A stretch of 64,000 bases of DNA from JAMXLO01 sp963812075 (GTDB taxonomy: Bacteria; Pseudomonadota; Alphaproteobacteria; Acetobacterales; Acetobacteraceae). Location of the stretch: the NCBI GenBank assembly GCA_963812075.1, contig CAWETN010000018.1, positions 62,001 through 126,000 of the forward strand. The letters run 5' to 3'. Below are positions 10,006-20,870 of the stretch, piece by piece. Below the pieces are notes generated by a model. That model made no database searches. It was not told the DNA's origin and was given only the letters and a program-made list of their open reading frames with translations. Made by a program: the position numbers and the translations under genes. Within the stretch, counting starts at the first letter, position 1, and each line of letters opens with the position of its first letter.

Positions 10006-10716
10006 TCAATATGCGTTGCGGCCGTTGAACACCGATGCGACGGTTCGTACCAGGATCAGGACATCGAGCCACAGCGACCAGTTTTCGATGTACTCCAGGT
10101 CGGATTCGACGCGCCGGAGCAGCTTTTCCTGCGTATCGGTTTCGCCCCGCCAGCCGCGGATCTGCGCCAGGCCGGTGATCCCCGGCAGCACCCGGTGCCG
10201 GGCCTGGTAGTGCGGCGTGACCATCTCGAACGGGATGCCGCCGGCGCGGGTTCCGGGTGCATGCGGCCGCGGCCCGACCAGCGACATTTCGCCGCGCAGC
10301 ACGTTGTAGAGCTGCGGGAACTCATCCAAGGAATAGCGTCGCAGGAATGCGCCGGTGCGAGTGACCCGCCTGTCGTGGCGCGTCGCCTGCATCAGATGAT
10401 CCACGTCCGGCGCATGCTGCTGCATGGTGCGGAACTTCCACATGACGAAGCCGCTGCCGCCGCGGCCGATGCGTCGCTGCGAGAACAGCGCCGGCCCGGG
10501 ACTGTCCCGGCATATGATCAGGGCCGCGATCAGCATAGGCACCGCCAGGGCCGCCAGAGCGAACAGGGAAATGACGATGTCGAATCCCCGCTTCGCGGCG
10601 TAATGCCATCCGCTGATCGGCCAGCGGACCGATCCTGGATAGGAGATCGGCAGAACGCCGATGTCGGCGGGGGCATAAAGGGCCTTGCCGGTTGGAAATC
10701 CGACGGGTTGAAACAT
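10006..10716 (-). CDS. Initiating sugar-phosphate transferase (bacterial sugar transferase family)
   Basis: Moves a sugar-1-phosphate from a nucleotide sugar to undecaprenyl phosphate, the first step of exopolysaccharide or O-unit assembly. The protein has 236 residues and is the short form: one N-terminal membrane helix (about 45-69, after AKRGFDIV) and the catalytic domain, without the extra helices of WbaP/PssY. The conserved blocks are MWKFRTM (92-98), RRYSLDEFPQLYNVLRGEMS with the Asp131-Glu132 dyad, and SLVGPRP (145-151). The frame is intact. It lies directly upstream of the two family 2 glycosyltransferases on the same strand and probably heads that operon. Confidence 0.9.
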   Translation of the reverse strand: MFQPVGFPTGKALYAPADIGVLPISYPGSVRWPISGWHYAAKRGFDIVISLFALAALAVPMLIAALIICRDSPGPALFSQRRIGRGGSGFVMWKFRTMQQHAPDVDHLMQATRHDRRVTRTGAFLRRYSLDEFPQLYNVLRGEMSLVGPRPHAPGTRAGGIPFEMVTPHYQARHRVLPGITGLAQIRGWRGETDTQEKLLRRVESDLEYIENWSLWLDVLILVRTVASVFNGRNAY

Positions 10717-10849
10717 CGCCGGTCGCGGCCTCGCAGCTGAAGGCTATCGCAACCGGTTTTGGTTGTGAGGTCGCCTGGTGGAATTACTTTTGGTTGCAAC
10801 TATGGATGGAAATCGGTACTGCCCGGTTAACGCGTCGGCCCGGGCCTCT

Positions 10850-11305
10850 TCAGCGGAACACGACTCTGCGGCTGAGGCCGAAATTGACGAACATGCCGGC
10901 GACTGCCCCGGCGGCGACGGCATAGACCGGCTGCTCGGCACAGAGCGGCACGAACGTAACCAGCAGCGCGTAGGTGCCTCGATTGAGCACGAACCCGCTC
11001 ATGTTGACCACCAGGAAGCGAGCCCACTGGCGGTGCACCGGTCCGGTGCCCTGGCCACGAAAGGTCCAGAGGCGGTTCAGGATCCAGGTGACCGAGGCTG
11101 CCACGAGATACGCGGCCATGCCGGCGCCGTACAGGCCGAGCGCGTGGCGCAGGGCGTAGACCGTCGCGGTATCCACCACGAACCCCGCCACGCCTACGCT
11201 GCCGAACATCAGGAACTGCACGAGCACGCCGATCCGCGCCGGCGAGGCGAACCGGCGCATCGGCGCTGGGAGTTCTCTGGCGAGGCGCAGCAGCAGGGCG
11301 TTCAT
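10850..11305 (-). CDS. GtrA family membrane protein
   Basis: Small four-helix membrane protein of about 151 residues. GtrA proteins are proposed to help flip or present polyprenyl-linked sugars. Visible features are QFLMFGSVGVAGFVVDTATVYAL for helix 1, a YLVAASVTWILNRLWTF motif with the conserved Asn-Arg-Trp-Phe, and RFLVVNMSGFVLNRG. The start chosen is the internal ATG at 11305; an alternative at 11341 adds 12 polar residues. It is upstream of the sugar transferase on the same strand, with a 133-base gap. The association with the glycosyltransferase genes supports a role in glycan synthesis. Confidence 0.85.
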   Translation of the reverse strand: MNALLLRLARELPAPMRRFASPARIGVLVQFLMFGSVGVAGFVVDTATVYALRHALGLYGAGMAAYLVAASVTWILNRLWTFRGQGTGPVHRQWARFLVVNMSGFVLNRGTYALLVTFVPLCAEQPVYAVAAGAVAGMFVNFGLSRRVVFR

Positions 11306-11538
11306 CGGCCGCTCACTACCGATATGCGTGGTCGCGACCAATCGGGCCGACGATCAAACCTCCGTCCGTTTCCCGCACCGCACAACCCCGCTGGTCTTTC
11401 CCGGTCGCCTGAGGCAGGCTAGGAGCCAACGAGGCAAAAACGCGTGGTGGAGGCTCGAGCGGGGTGATGGACAGGCCGGATTGCGACAGGATCGGCGGCG
11501 GGGCCGGTCGGCACATGCGCTGATCGGACTGCCGCAGC
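11306..11538. other. Intergenic region between divergent gtrA-like and dppB-like genes
   Basis: This 233-base gap separates the start of the GtrA gene from the start of the peptide permease gene, so it should hold two divergent promoters. I see no clear sigma-70 boxes, inverted repeat or riboswitch-like structure. No reading frame here has the character of a conserved protein. Confidence 0.4.
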
Positions 11539-12480
11539 ATGCTCGCCTACGCCGCCCGGCGCGTCATGGCCACCATTCCGGTGATGCTGGTGGTCGCGTT
11601 CTTCGTGTTCAGCCTGCTCTACCTGGCGCCGGGCGATCCGGCGGCGATCATCGCCGGCGACCAGGCGACCCCGGCCGATGTGGAGCGCATCCGCGCCTCG
11701 CTGGGCCTCGACCGGCCGTTCGTGGTGCGCTTCGGCGAATGGCTGTGGCAGATCGTCCATGGCGACCTGGGCACGTCGATCTTCACCAATCTGCCGGTCG
11801 CCCACATGATCGCGCAGCGCATCGAACCGACTCTGTCGCTGATGGTGCTGACCATCGTGTTCTCGATTTCGGTGGCGATCCCGCTAGGGGTCATCGCGGC
11901 ATGGAAGCACGGCTCCTGGATCGACAGCGGCGTCATGGTCCTGGCGGTGTTCGGCTTCTCCACGCCGGTGTTCGTGCTGGGTTACCTGCTGGCGTATTTC
12001 TTCGCGCTGCAGCTCGACTGGCTGCCGGTGCAGGGGTTCCACTCGCTGAGCGACGGCATCGTGCCGTTCCTGCGTAACCTGGTGCTGCCGACCATCGCAC
12101 TCGGTCTGATCTTCATCGCGCTGCTGGCGCGGATCACCCGGGCCACGATGCTGGACGTGCTCAGCCAGGACTATGTCCGCACCGCCAAGGCGAAGGGCGT
12201 CGGGCAGCGTGCGGTGCTGTTCGTGCACGCGCTGAAGAATGCAGCGGTGCCGATCGTGACGGTCATCGGCAACGGCGTGGCACTGCTGATCGGCGGTGCG
12301 GTGATCACCGAGAGCGTGTTCGCCATACCCGGTCTCGGACGGCTGACGGTCGATGCCATTCTGCGCCGGGATTATCCCGTCATCCAGGGCGTCGTGCTGC
12401 TGTTCAGCATGTCCTATGTGCTGGTGAACCTCGCGGTCGATCTGCTGTACACCGTGTTCGACCCGCGGATCCGCTACTGA
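11539..12480 (+). CDS. dppB: Dipeptide/oligopeptide ABC transporter permease, DppB-like
   Basis: First channel subunit of a peptide or nickel-peptide type importer. The 313 residues begin with the family start MLAYAARRVMATIPVM. LAPGDPA comes next, then an extracytoplasmic loop (RIRASLGLDRPFVVRFGEW) and GDLGTSI. The EAA loop is DYVRTAKAKGVG, and the end is the hallmark LLYTVFDPRIRY. Six helices are expected. The frame is intact. It is followed after 34 bases by the second permease and then two ATPases, all on the same strand. No periplasmic binding protein gene is adjacent on either side. Confidence 0.9.
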   Translation: MLAYAARRVMATIPVMLVVAFFVFSLLYLAPGDPAAIIAGDQATPADVERIRASLGLDRPFVVRFGEWLWQIVHGDLGTSIFTNLPVAHMIAQRIEPTLSLMVLTIVFSISVAIPLGVIAAWKHGSWIDSGVMVLAVFGFSTPVFVLGYLLAYFFALQLDWLPVQGFHSLSDGIVPFLRNLVLPTIALGLIFIALLARITRATMLDVLSQDYVRTAKAKGVGQRAVLFVHALKNAAVPIVTVIGNGVALLIGGAVITESVFAIPGLGRLTVDAILRRDYPVIQGVVLLFSMSYVLVNLAVDLLYTVFDPRIRY

Positions 12481-12514
12481 TGACCGACCACGCCGAGGAG
12501 ACGAGGGTCCTGCC

Positions 12515-13426
12515 ATGAGCTCCGCGACCACGACGCAAGCAGGCTACGCCACCGCGCCGGCGCTGGCCGACGTGCTGCCTCCGGCCAGGCAACGCGGGCC
12601 GGTGCTGACCTTCGTCCGTCGCAACCCCACGATCGTGCTGGGTGGCTCGCTGCTGCTGCTCATGGTCATGATCGCCATCCTCGCTCCGTTCCTTGGCACG
12701 GTGGACCCGACCGCCCTGGCGCCCGCGAAGCGGACACGCCCGCCCTCCGCGCAGTTCTGGTTCGGCAGCGACATGCTCGGTCGCGACGTTTATTCGCGGG
12801 TGATCTACGGCACACGCATCTCGCTGATCGTCGGCTTCGCGGTCGCCGCCGTTGCCTCGGCGATCGGCACCTTCGTCGGCCTGGTTTCGGGCTTCTTCCG
12901 CCCGCTGGATGCGATCCTGATGCGCGTCACCGATGGACTGATGTCGATCCCGTCGATCCTGCTGGCGATCGCGCTGATGGCGCTGTCGCGCGCCTCGGTC
13001 GAGAACGTGGTCATCGCCATCAGCATCGCCGACTTCCCGCGCGTTTCGCGGCTGATCCGCAGCGTGGTGCTGAGCCTGCGCGAGCAGCCCTTCGTCGAGG
13101 CCGCGGTGGCGTCCGGCACGCGCACGCCGATGATCATCCTGAAGCACATCCTGCCGAACACGCTGGCACCGCTGATGGTGAACGCCACCTTCATCTGCGC
13201 CTCGGCGATGATCACCGAGGCGTCGCTGTCGTTCATCGGCGCCGGCACGCCACCGATCATCCCGAGCTGGGGCAACATCATGGCCGAGGGCCGGGCGCTC
13301 TGGCAGGTGAAGCCGTATATCGTATTCTTCCCGGCGGTGTTCCTGTGCATCACCGTGCTTTCGGTGAACCTGCTGGGCGATGGGCTGCGCGACGCGCTGG
13401 ACCCGCGGCTCGCCAAGCGGATCTGA
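12515..13426 (+). CDS. dppC: Dipeptide/oligopeptide ABC transporter permease, DppC-like
   Basis: Second channel subunit pairing with the preceding DppB-like protein. It is 303 residues with a long cytoplasmic N-terminus, a first helix (TIVLGGSLLLLMVMIAIL), HWFGSDMLGRD-type motif FWFGSDMLGRDVYSRVIYG, and the EAA loop FVEAAVASGTRTPMIIL. The C-terminus ends GDGLRDALDPRLAKRI, the usual DppC ending. A GGAG-type ribosome site lies upstream (GGAGACGAGG). The frame is intact. One base separates its stop from the next gene, so the operon is tightly coupled. Confidence 0.92.
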   Translation: MSSATTTQAGYATAPALADVLPPARQRGPVLTFVRRNPTIVLGGSLLLLMVMIAILAPFLGTVDPTALAPAKRTRPPSAQFWFGSDMLGRDVYSRVIYGTRISLIVGFAVAAVASAIGTFVGLVSGFFRPLDAILMRVTDGLMSIPSILLAIALMALSRASVENVVIAISIADFPRVSRLIRSVVLSLREQPFVEAAVASGTRTPMIILKHILPNTLAPLMVNATFICASAMITEASLSFIGAGTPPIIPSWGNIMAEGRALWQVKPYIVFFPAVFLCITVLSVNLLGDGLRDALDPRLAKRI

Positions 13427-13427
13427 G

Positions 13428-14417
13428 ATGCCGCTCCTCGAGGTCGAGAACCTCCAGACGCATTTTGCGACGCCCGACGGCGTGGTTCGCGCGGTGGAAG
13501 GCGTGTCGTTCAGCGTCGAGGCCGGCGAGACCCTGGGCATCGTGGGCGAGTCAGGCTGCGGCAAGTCGGTCACCGCGATGTCCATCCTGCGGCTGATCCA
13601 GGAGCCGCCGGGCAAGATCGCCGGCGCCATCCGCTTCGAGGGCCGCAATCTGCTCGACGTGTCCGAGGCGGAGATGCGAGACATCCGCGGCAACGCGATC
13701 TCGATGATCTTCCAGGAGCCGATGACCAGCCTGAACCCGGTGCTGACCGTGGGACGGCAGATCGGTGAGACGCTGCGGCTGCACCAGGGCCTGTCGCCGC
13801 GCGATGCCGAGAAGCGCGCGATCGACATGCTGGTGCTGGTGGGCATCCCCGCGCCGCAGCGGCGGGTGCGCGAGTATCCGCACCAGCTGTCGGGCGGCAT
13901 GCGTCAGCGGGTGATGATCGCGATGGCGCTGGCCTGCAACCCCCGGCTGCTGATCGCCGACGAACCGACCACGGCGCTGGACGTGACGATCCAGGCGCAG
14001 ATCCTCGACCTGATGCGCGACCTGAAGCACCGGCTGGGTTCGGCGATCATGCTGATCACCCACGACCTGGGCGTGGTGGCCGAAATGTGCCAGCGCGTGG
14101 TGGTGATGTACGCGGGCCGCAAGGTCGAGGAGGCTCCGGTCGAGGAGATCTTCGCCCGCCCGCTGCATCCCTATACGCGCGGGCTGCTTGGGTCGGTGCC
14201 AAAGCTCGGTTCTTCGCTGACCGATGGCGGGCGGGCCAAGCTGGCGGAGATTCCCGGTCTGGTGCCGAGTTTGCGACAGCGCATCGTCGGCTGCCCGTTC
14301 GCCGGGCGGTGCCCGATGGCGACCGAACTCTGTTCGCGCGTCGCGCCGGCGATCGAGAGCAAGGCGCCGGATCATCTGGTGGCCTGCCACTATGCCGAGA
14401 GACGCATGGCGGCATGA
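13428..14417 (+). CDS. dppD: Peptide ABC transporter ATP-binding protein, DppD-like
   Basis: One of the paired ATPases for the dpp-type importer. The start at 13428 (MPLLEVENLQTHF) was chosen because it follows the dppC stop at once and matches family starts. It has 329 residues. Walker A is GESGCGKS (40-47), and the signature LSGGMRQR and Walker B LLIADEPTTALD follow. The oligopeptide-transporter C-terminal domain ends with the cysteine cluster VGCPFAGRCPMATELC, which in this family can carry an Fe-S cluster. The stop overlaps the ATG of the partner ATPase (ATGA). The frame is intact. Confidence 0.92.
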   Translation: MPLLEVENLQTHFATPDGVVRAVEGVSFSVEAGETLGIVGESGCGKSVTAMSILRLIQEPPGKIAGAIRFEGRNLLDVSEAEMRDIRGNAISMIFQEPMTSLNPVLTVGRQIGETLRLHQGLSPRDAEKRAIDMLVLVGIPAPQRRVREYPHQLSGGMRQRVMIAMALACNPRLLIADEPTTALDVTIQAQILDLMRDLKHRLGSAIMLITHDLGVVAEMCQRVVVMYAGRKVEEAPVEEIFARPLHPYTRGLLGSVPKLGSSLTDGGRAKLAEIPGLVPSLRQRIVGCPFAGRCPMATELCSRVAPAIESKAPDHLVACHYAERRMAA

Positions 14418-15425
14418 CCCCTGAACGCCCGTTGCTCGAGGTCAACAGCCTCAAGAAGCATTTTCCGATTTTCGGCGGCATCCTCGGTCAGGAGACCGCG
14501 AAGGTCTACGCGGTGGACGGCGTCACCTTCTCGATCAACCGCGGCGAGACGCTGTCGCTGGTGGGCGAATTCGGGCTGCGGCAAATCGACCGTCGGCAAG
14601 GCGATCCTGCGGCTGTATCCGATCACCGACGGCGAGGTGTACCTGGCCGGCGAGCGCATCGACAATCTGCCCGCGGCACAGCTGCGGCCGCTGCGTCGGC
14701 GCATCCAGGTGGTGTTCCAGGATCCGTTCTCCTCGCTCAATCCACGCATGCGGGTGCGCGACATCCTGGCCGAGCCGCTGATCAACTTCGGGATCGTGCA
14801 CGGCAGCCGCGAGCTGACCGAGCGGGTCGAGTTGCTGATGGACAAGGTGCAGCTGCCGCGCGACGCGATCCGGCGCTACCCGCACGAGTTCTCCGGCGGC
14901 CAGCGCCAGCGCATCGGCATCGCCCGCGCGCTGGCGCCGGGCGCGGACCTCATCATCTGCGACGAGGCGGTCTCGGCGCTGGACGTGTCGGTGAAGGCGC
15001 AGATCATCAACCTGCTGGTCGATCTGCAGAATGAGTTCGGCATGGCGCTGCTGTTCATCAGCCACGACCTCGCCATCGTCGAACACCTGACGCACCGGGT
15101 GGCGGTGATGTACCTGGGCAAGATCGTCGAGCTGGCCGACCGGCGCACGCTGTTCGCCAGTTCGCATCACCCGTACACGCGCGCGCTGCTGTCGGCGGTG
15201 CCGGTGCCGGACCCGACGGCGAAGCGGCAGCGCATCATCCTGACCGGCGACGTGCCGTCGCCGATCAATCCGCCGTCCGGCTGCCGCTTCCACACGCGCT
15301 GTCCGTTCGCCTTCGATCGCTGCCGGGTCGAGGAACCGGTGCTGCGGCCCGTGGGCGACGGGCACGTGTCGGCGTGCCACCTGGACCACGTGCCGGGCGG
15401 GCAGGTGGTGCCGATGGCGGCGTGA
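14414..15425 (+). CDS. dppF: Peptide ABC transporter ATP-binding protein, DppF-like, one frameshift in Walker A
   Basis: Partner ATPase of DppD. It starts at the ATG overlapping the dppD stop (MTPERPLLEVNSLKKHF). The Walker A region is broken: the bases at 14563-14572 read as if one extra T turned a GESGCGKST codon run into a shifted frame. Downstream, from about 14580, the protein is normal, with YLAGERIDNLP, VVFQDPFSSLNPRMRV, the signature SGGQRQR, Walker B LIICDEAVSALD, and the C-terminal cysteine-rich GCRFHTRCPFAFDRC. The restored length is about 337 residues. The shift hits the most conserved motif while everything else is intact, so sequence error is likely. Confidence 0.85.
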
Positions 15426-15515
15426 CAGCCGCAGGGTGCTAGCGCCGCGTGACCGCCGATGATAGGAGGCCGCCGCCGCCCCGGCACCCGGCCCGGCGAC
15501 CCGATGGAGGCCGAC

Positions 15516-15759
15516 ATGCGCAAGGACCAGCTCGAGCCGCAAATCTGCTTTTGACCCGCTGAGCAAGCGTCGGAGGGGCTTTCAACTCCGAAACCTGCGT
15601 CAAGCGCGGCCTGCGCATCGTGCACGGCGACAAGGAACTGGTCGAAAAGCAGGGCCGCAGGGACCTGTGTCCATGCGGCTCGGGCCGTCGCTTTCAAACG
15701 CTGCTGCCTCGACAGCAAGCGTTTCGACGATGCTGCGGGCCGACTACCACCGCGACTGA
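15516..15759 (+). CDS. SEC-C motif mini-protein, frameshifted
   Basis: A small zinc-binding protein of about 80 residues can be pieced together here, although no single frame is long. Starting at the ATG at 15516 (MRKDQLEP), the pieces are FDPLSKRR, then GLRIVHGDKELVEKQGR, then CPCGSGRRF with the continuation KRCCLDSKRFD one frame over, and MLRADYHRD before a TGA at 15757-15759. CPCGSGRxFKxCC is the SEC-C zinc motif, known from the SecA C-terminus and many small proteins. An extra T near 15690 would split the motif as seen, and other shifts lie near 15550, 15590 and 15730. The function is unknown. Confidence 0.6.
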
Positions 15760-16004
15760 CAAGGGGTGGCGGCCGGGGCATCCCTGCGCCGCCGCGCTTG
15801 GGGTCGAGCGCCGACAGGCTGCGGCTTGCGCTCAGCACGACCGCAAGCTTGCTGAGATCGCGCACGATCCGTTCCTGCGCTTTGGCAGGGGCCGGGCACC
15901 GGCCTCGCCAGGACCGATATCGTTCCGGCTCTGCCCGTACCCGCTTGACCACCGCATGGCGCGGTGACCACACTCCGCCCACGCGACAAGGGAGGTTTTG
16001 CGCG

Positions 16005-16496
<492 letters not shown>

Positions 16497-16515
16497 GCGT
16501 ACAGGGGAGACGTCG

Positions 16516-18876
<2,361 letters not shown>

Positions 18877-18897
18877 ATCGGAACGAGGAACCGCACG

Positions 18898-19692
18898 ATG
18901 TATGATTTCGCTTATCAGAAGCCATCGAGCCTCGCCGATGCGGTGAAGGCGCTGGGTGCCGATGCCGATGCGAAGGCCCTCGCCGGCGGAATGACGCTGA
19001 TCCCGGTGCTCAAGCAGCGGCTGAACAAGCCGTCGCTGCTGGTGGACCTGGCGAAGCTCGGACTGGTCGGCATCAGCGTGTCCGGCAACACAGTGACGAT
19101 CGCCGGCATGACGACGCACGGCGCGGTGGCCGCCGACGCGGGGCTGAAGGGCAAGATCCCGTCGCTGTCGGAGCTTGCATCGCATATCGGCGACGACGCG
19201 GTGCGGCATCGCGGCACGATCGGCGGCAGCCTGGCGAACAACGACCCGGCCGCCGATTATCCGGCGGCCGTGCTGGCGCTGGGGGCAACGATCAAGACCG
19301 ACCGGCGTTCGATCGCGGGCGACGACTTCTTCCAGGGCATGTTCTCGACCGCGCTGGAACAGGGCGAGCTGATCACCGGGGTAGAATTCCCGGTCCCCGA
19401 AAAGGGCGCGTACGAGAAGTTCCGCAATCCCGCCTCGCGCTACGCCATCGTCGGGGTCTACGTGGCGAAGACCGCGGGCGGCGTGCGCGTCGCGGTGACC
19501 GGGGCGGGGCAGGGCGGCGTGTTCCGCCATACCGCGATGGAGCAGGCGCTGACCGCCAACTTCTCCCCCGACGCGATCGCCGGCGTCACCACGCCGGTGG
19601 GCGACATGAACAGCGACATCCACGCCAGCGCCGAGTACCGCGCGCACCTGGTGGGGGTGATGGCGACGCGCGCCGTCGCCCGGGTGTTCTGA
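18898..19692 (+). CDS. coxM: Molybdenum hydroxylase medium FAD subunit (CoxM-like)
   Basis: FAD-binding subunit that passes electrons from the Fe-S subunit to an acceptor. It has 264 residues, somewhat short of the roughly 285 usual for CoxM. It starts MYDFAYQKPSSLADAV. The two FAD motifs are LAGGMTLIP (the AGGQSL position) and HRGTIGGSLANNDPAADYP (the TIGGN position). The C-terminal CO_deh_flav domain ends with EYRAHLVGVMATRAV. A ribosome site (GGAACGAGGAA) precedes the ATG. It closes the S-L-M operon; a short conserved gene starts 8 bases after it. Confidence 0.92.
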   Translation: MYDFAYQKPSSLADAVKALGADADAKALAGGMTLIPVLKQRLNKPSLLVDLAKLGLVGISVSGNTVTIAGMTTHGAVAADAGLKGKIPSLSELASHIGDDAVRHRGTIGGSLANNDPAADYPAAVLALGATIKTDRRSIAGDDFFQGMFSTALEQGELITGVEFPVPEKGAYEKFRNPASRYAIVGVYVAKTAGGVRVAVTGAGQGGVFRHTAMEQALTANFSPDAIAGVTTPVGDMNSDIHASAEYRAHLVGVMATRAVARVF

Positions 19693-19700
19693 GCGTATCG

Positions 19701-19916
19701 GTGCGGGGGATCGGCGACAACGGCGGTCCCCCGCTCGATCCGGAGATCGATCCAGGCGAATCCTGGCGCCACTGGTGCTGGAAGCGGGCGTCGAAGCGTG
19801 CCTGGAAGACGCCCGGGCGCGAGATCGCGCTCCGGCGTCTGGCACGCGCCGAGACGCTGGGCATGAGCTACCGGGCGTATACGCTGGAGATCATGGAACG
19901 CGGCGTCCACCTGTAG
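19701..19916 (+). CDS. Small conserved protein with N-terminal IGDNGGPP motif
   Basis: 71 residues starting at a GTG 8 bases after the coxM-like stop. The start RGIGDNGGPPLDP resembles a motif that recurs at the ends of small alphaproteobacterial and phage-linked proteins. The rest is basic and Trp-rich (SWRHWCWKRASKRAW), then RRLARAETLGMSYRAYTLEIMERG, which looks like a helical DNA- or RNA-binding segment. The function is unknown. The spacing suggests co-transcription with the hydroxylase, but the family occurs in many contexts, so no functional link is claimed. Confidence 0.6.
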   Translation: MRGIGDNGGPPLDPEIDPGESWRHWCWKRASKRAWKTPGREIALRRLARAETLGMSYRAYTLEIMERGVHL

Positions 19917-19962
19917 GCCCGAGCGCGTCGGGCCATGGCGGTCGGCGACGAACGGCTCCGGC

Positions 19963-20343
19963 TCAGGCCGGTTCGATCTCGCCGCCGCCCGCGACCCAGT
20001 CCTTGAAGCCGCCCAGGTTGCGCACATCGGTGAACCCCAGGTCGCGCAGCGTCTTGCCGGCGAGTGCGGCGCGTCCGCCGCCGGCACAGTACAGGATGAC
20101 CGGATGGTCCTTGCGGAACGCCGGGTTGTGGTTCGGCGAATCCGGATCGGCGCGCGATTCCAGCGAGCCGCGCGGCACCGCCACGGCGCCCTTCGCCTTG
20201 CCGCTCGCCTGTACCTCGGTGCCGTCGCGCACATCGACGATCAGCGCGCCGGCGTCCTTCACGAGGCTCGCCGCCTCCGCTGCGGTGACCTTGGGAACCG
20301 CGGCGTGCGCGGCGGCAAGCATTTCCTTGTAGCTGGTCGGCAT
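19963..20343 (-). CDS. Rhodanese-like domain protein
   Basis: Single-domain sulfurtransferase of 126 residues, cytoplasmic. The start MPTSYKEM at 20343 follows an AGGAGG-like site. The domain shows VKDAGALIVDVRDGTEV, the catalytic loop ILYCAGGGRAALAG with the active cysteine, and the closing LRDLGFTDVRNLGGFKDWV. It transfers sulfane sulfur from thiosulfate or persulfide donors; the acceptor is unknown. It lies downstream of the HxlR regulator on the same strand, separated by 38 bases, and could share its transcript. Confidence 0.9.
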   Translation of the reverse strand: MPTSYKEMLAAAHAAVPKVTAAEAASLVKDAGALIVDVRDGTEVQASGKAKGAVAVPRGSLESRADPDSPNHNPAFRKDHPVILYCAGGGRAALAGKTLRDLGFTDVRNLGGFKDWVAGGGEIEPA

Positions 20344-20381
20344 CCGCTTCGTCCTCCCGTTGCTGTCGCACGATCCTAGCC

Positions 20382-20783
20382 TCACTCGGCGGCCAGGGCG
20401 AACTCTGCTGAACGGTGCAGCGCGGCGACCAGCGCGTCGCGGTTGGCATGGCCCCAGTCGCTCATGAAGCGCACCAGCGGTTCCAGCGAGCGCCCCAGAT
20501 CGGTGAGCGAATACTCCACTTTCGGCGGCACCTCGCGATAGATCTCGCGGCGGATCAGGCCATCGCGCTCCAGTTCGCGCAGGTGCAGGGTCAGCATGCG
20601 CTGCGTGGCGCCCGGCAGGCGGCGGCGCAGCTCATTGAACCGCCTGGTGCCATCCAGCAGCTGGAACAGGATGACCAGCTTCCAGCGACCGTCGATCACC
20701 GACAGCGTGGTCTCCACGCCGCATGGCTGCGCGGCGCGCTTGCCCGCCAGCGCGAGCAGCACATTCGGATCCTTCTGCGCCAT
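20382..20783 (-). CDS. HxlR family winged-helix regulator
   Basis: DNA-binding repressor or redox-sensing regulator of 133 residues. The start at 20783 (MAQKDPNV) was chosen because it precedes the conserved core; longer readings run into the promoter region. The family core is CGVETTLSVIDGRWKLVILFQLLDG with one cysteine at the typical sensing position, then LRRRLPGATQRMLTLHLRELERDGLI for the recognition helix and VEYSLTDLGRSL for the wing. An MFS exporter gene is divergent, 87 bases away, with an inverted repeat between them, so control of that exporter is the natural inference. Confidence 0.9.
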   Translation of the reverse strand: MAQKDPNVLLALAGKRAAQPCGVETTLSVIDGRWKLVILFQLLDGTRRFNELRRRLPGATQRMLTLHLRELERDGLIRREIYREVPPKVEYSLTDLGRSLEPLVRFMSDWGHANRDALVAALHRSAEFALAAE

Positions 20784-20804
20784 CGCACGCTCCTTGGTTC
20801 CCTG

Positions 20805-20821
20805 TGTGATACTATGGCACA
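20805..20821. promoter_or_regulatory. Candidate HxlR operator, TGTG-N9-CACA
   Basis: Inverted repeat TGTG (20805-20808) and CACA (20818-20821) with a 9-base spacer, in the gap between the divergent HxlR and MFS genes. A further TGTGTG follows at about 20826. Short arms make this tentative; position is the main support. Confidence 0.4.
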
Positions 20822-20870
20822 GATTTGTGTGTTCTTGTCGCAGGCGCTGGTGACCTCGATATGCGCCTGC

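Noticed and set aside
8584..10740. Open frame of 718 codons on the plus strand
   Set aside because: It is antisense to two glycosyltransferases and the sugar transferase, whose motifs are clear; the plus-strand product is low-complexity.
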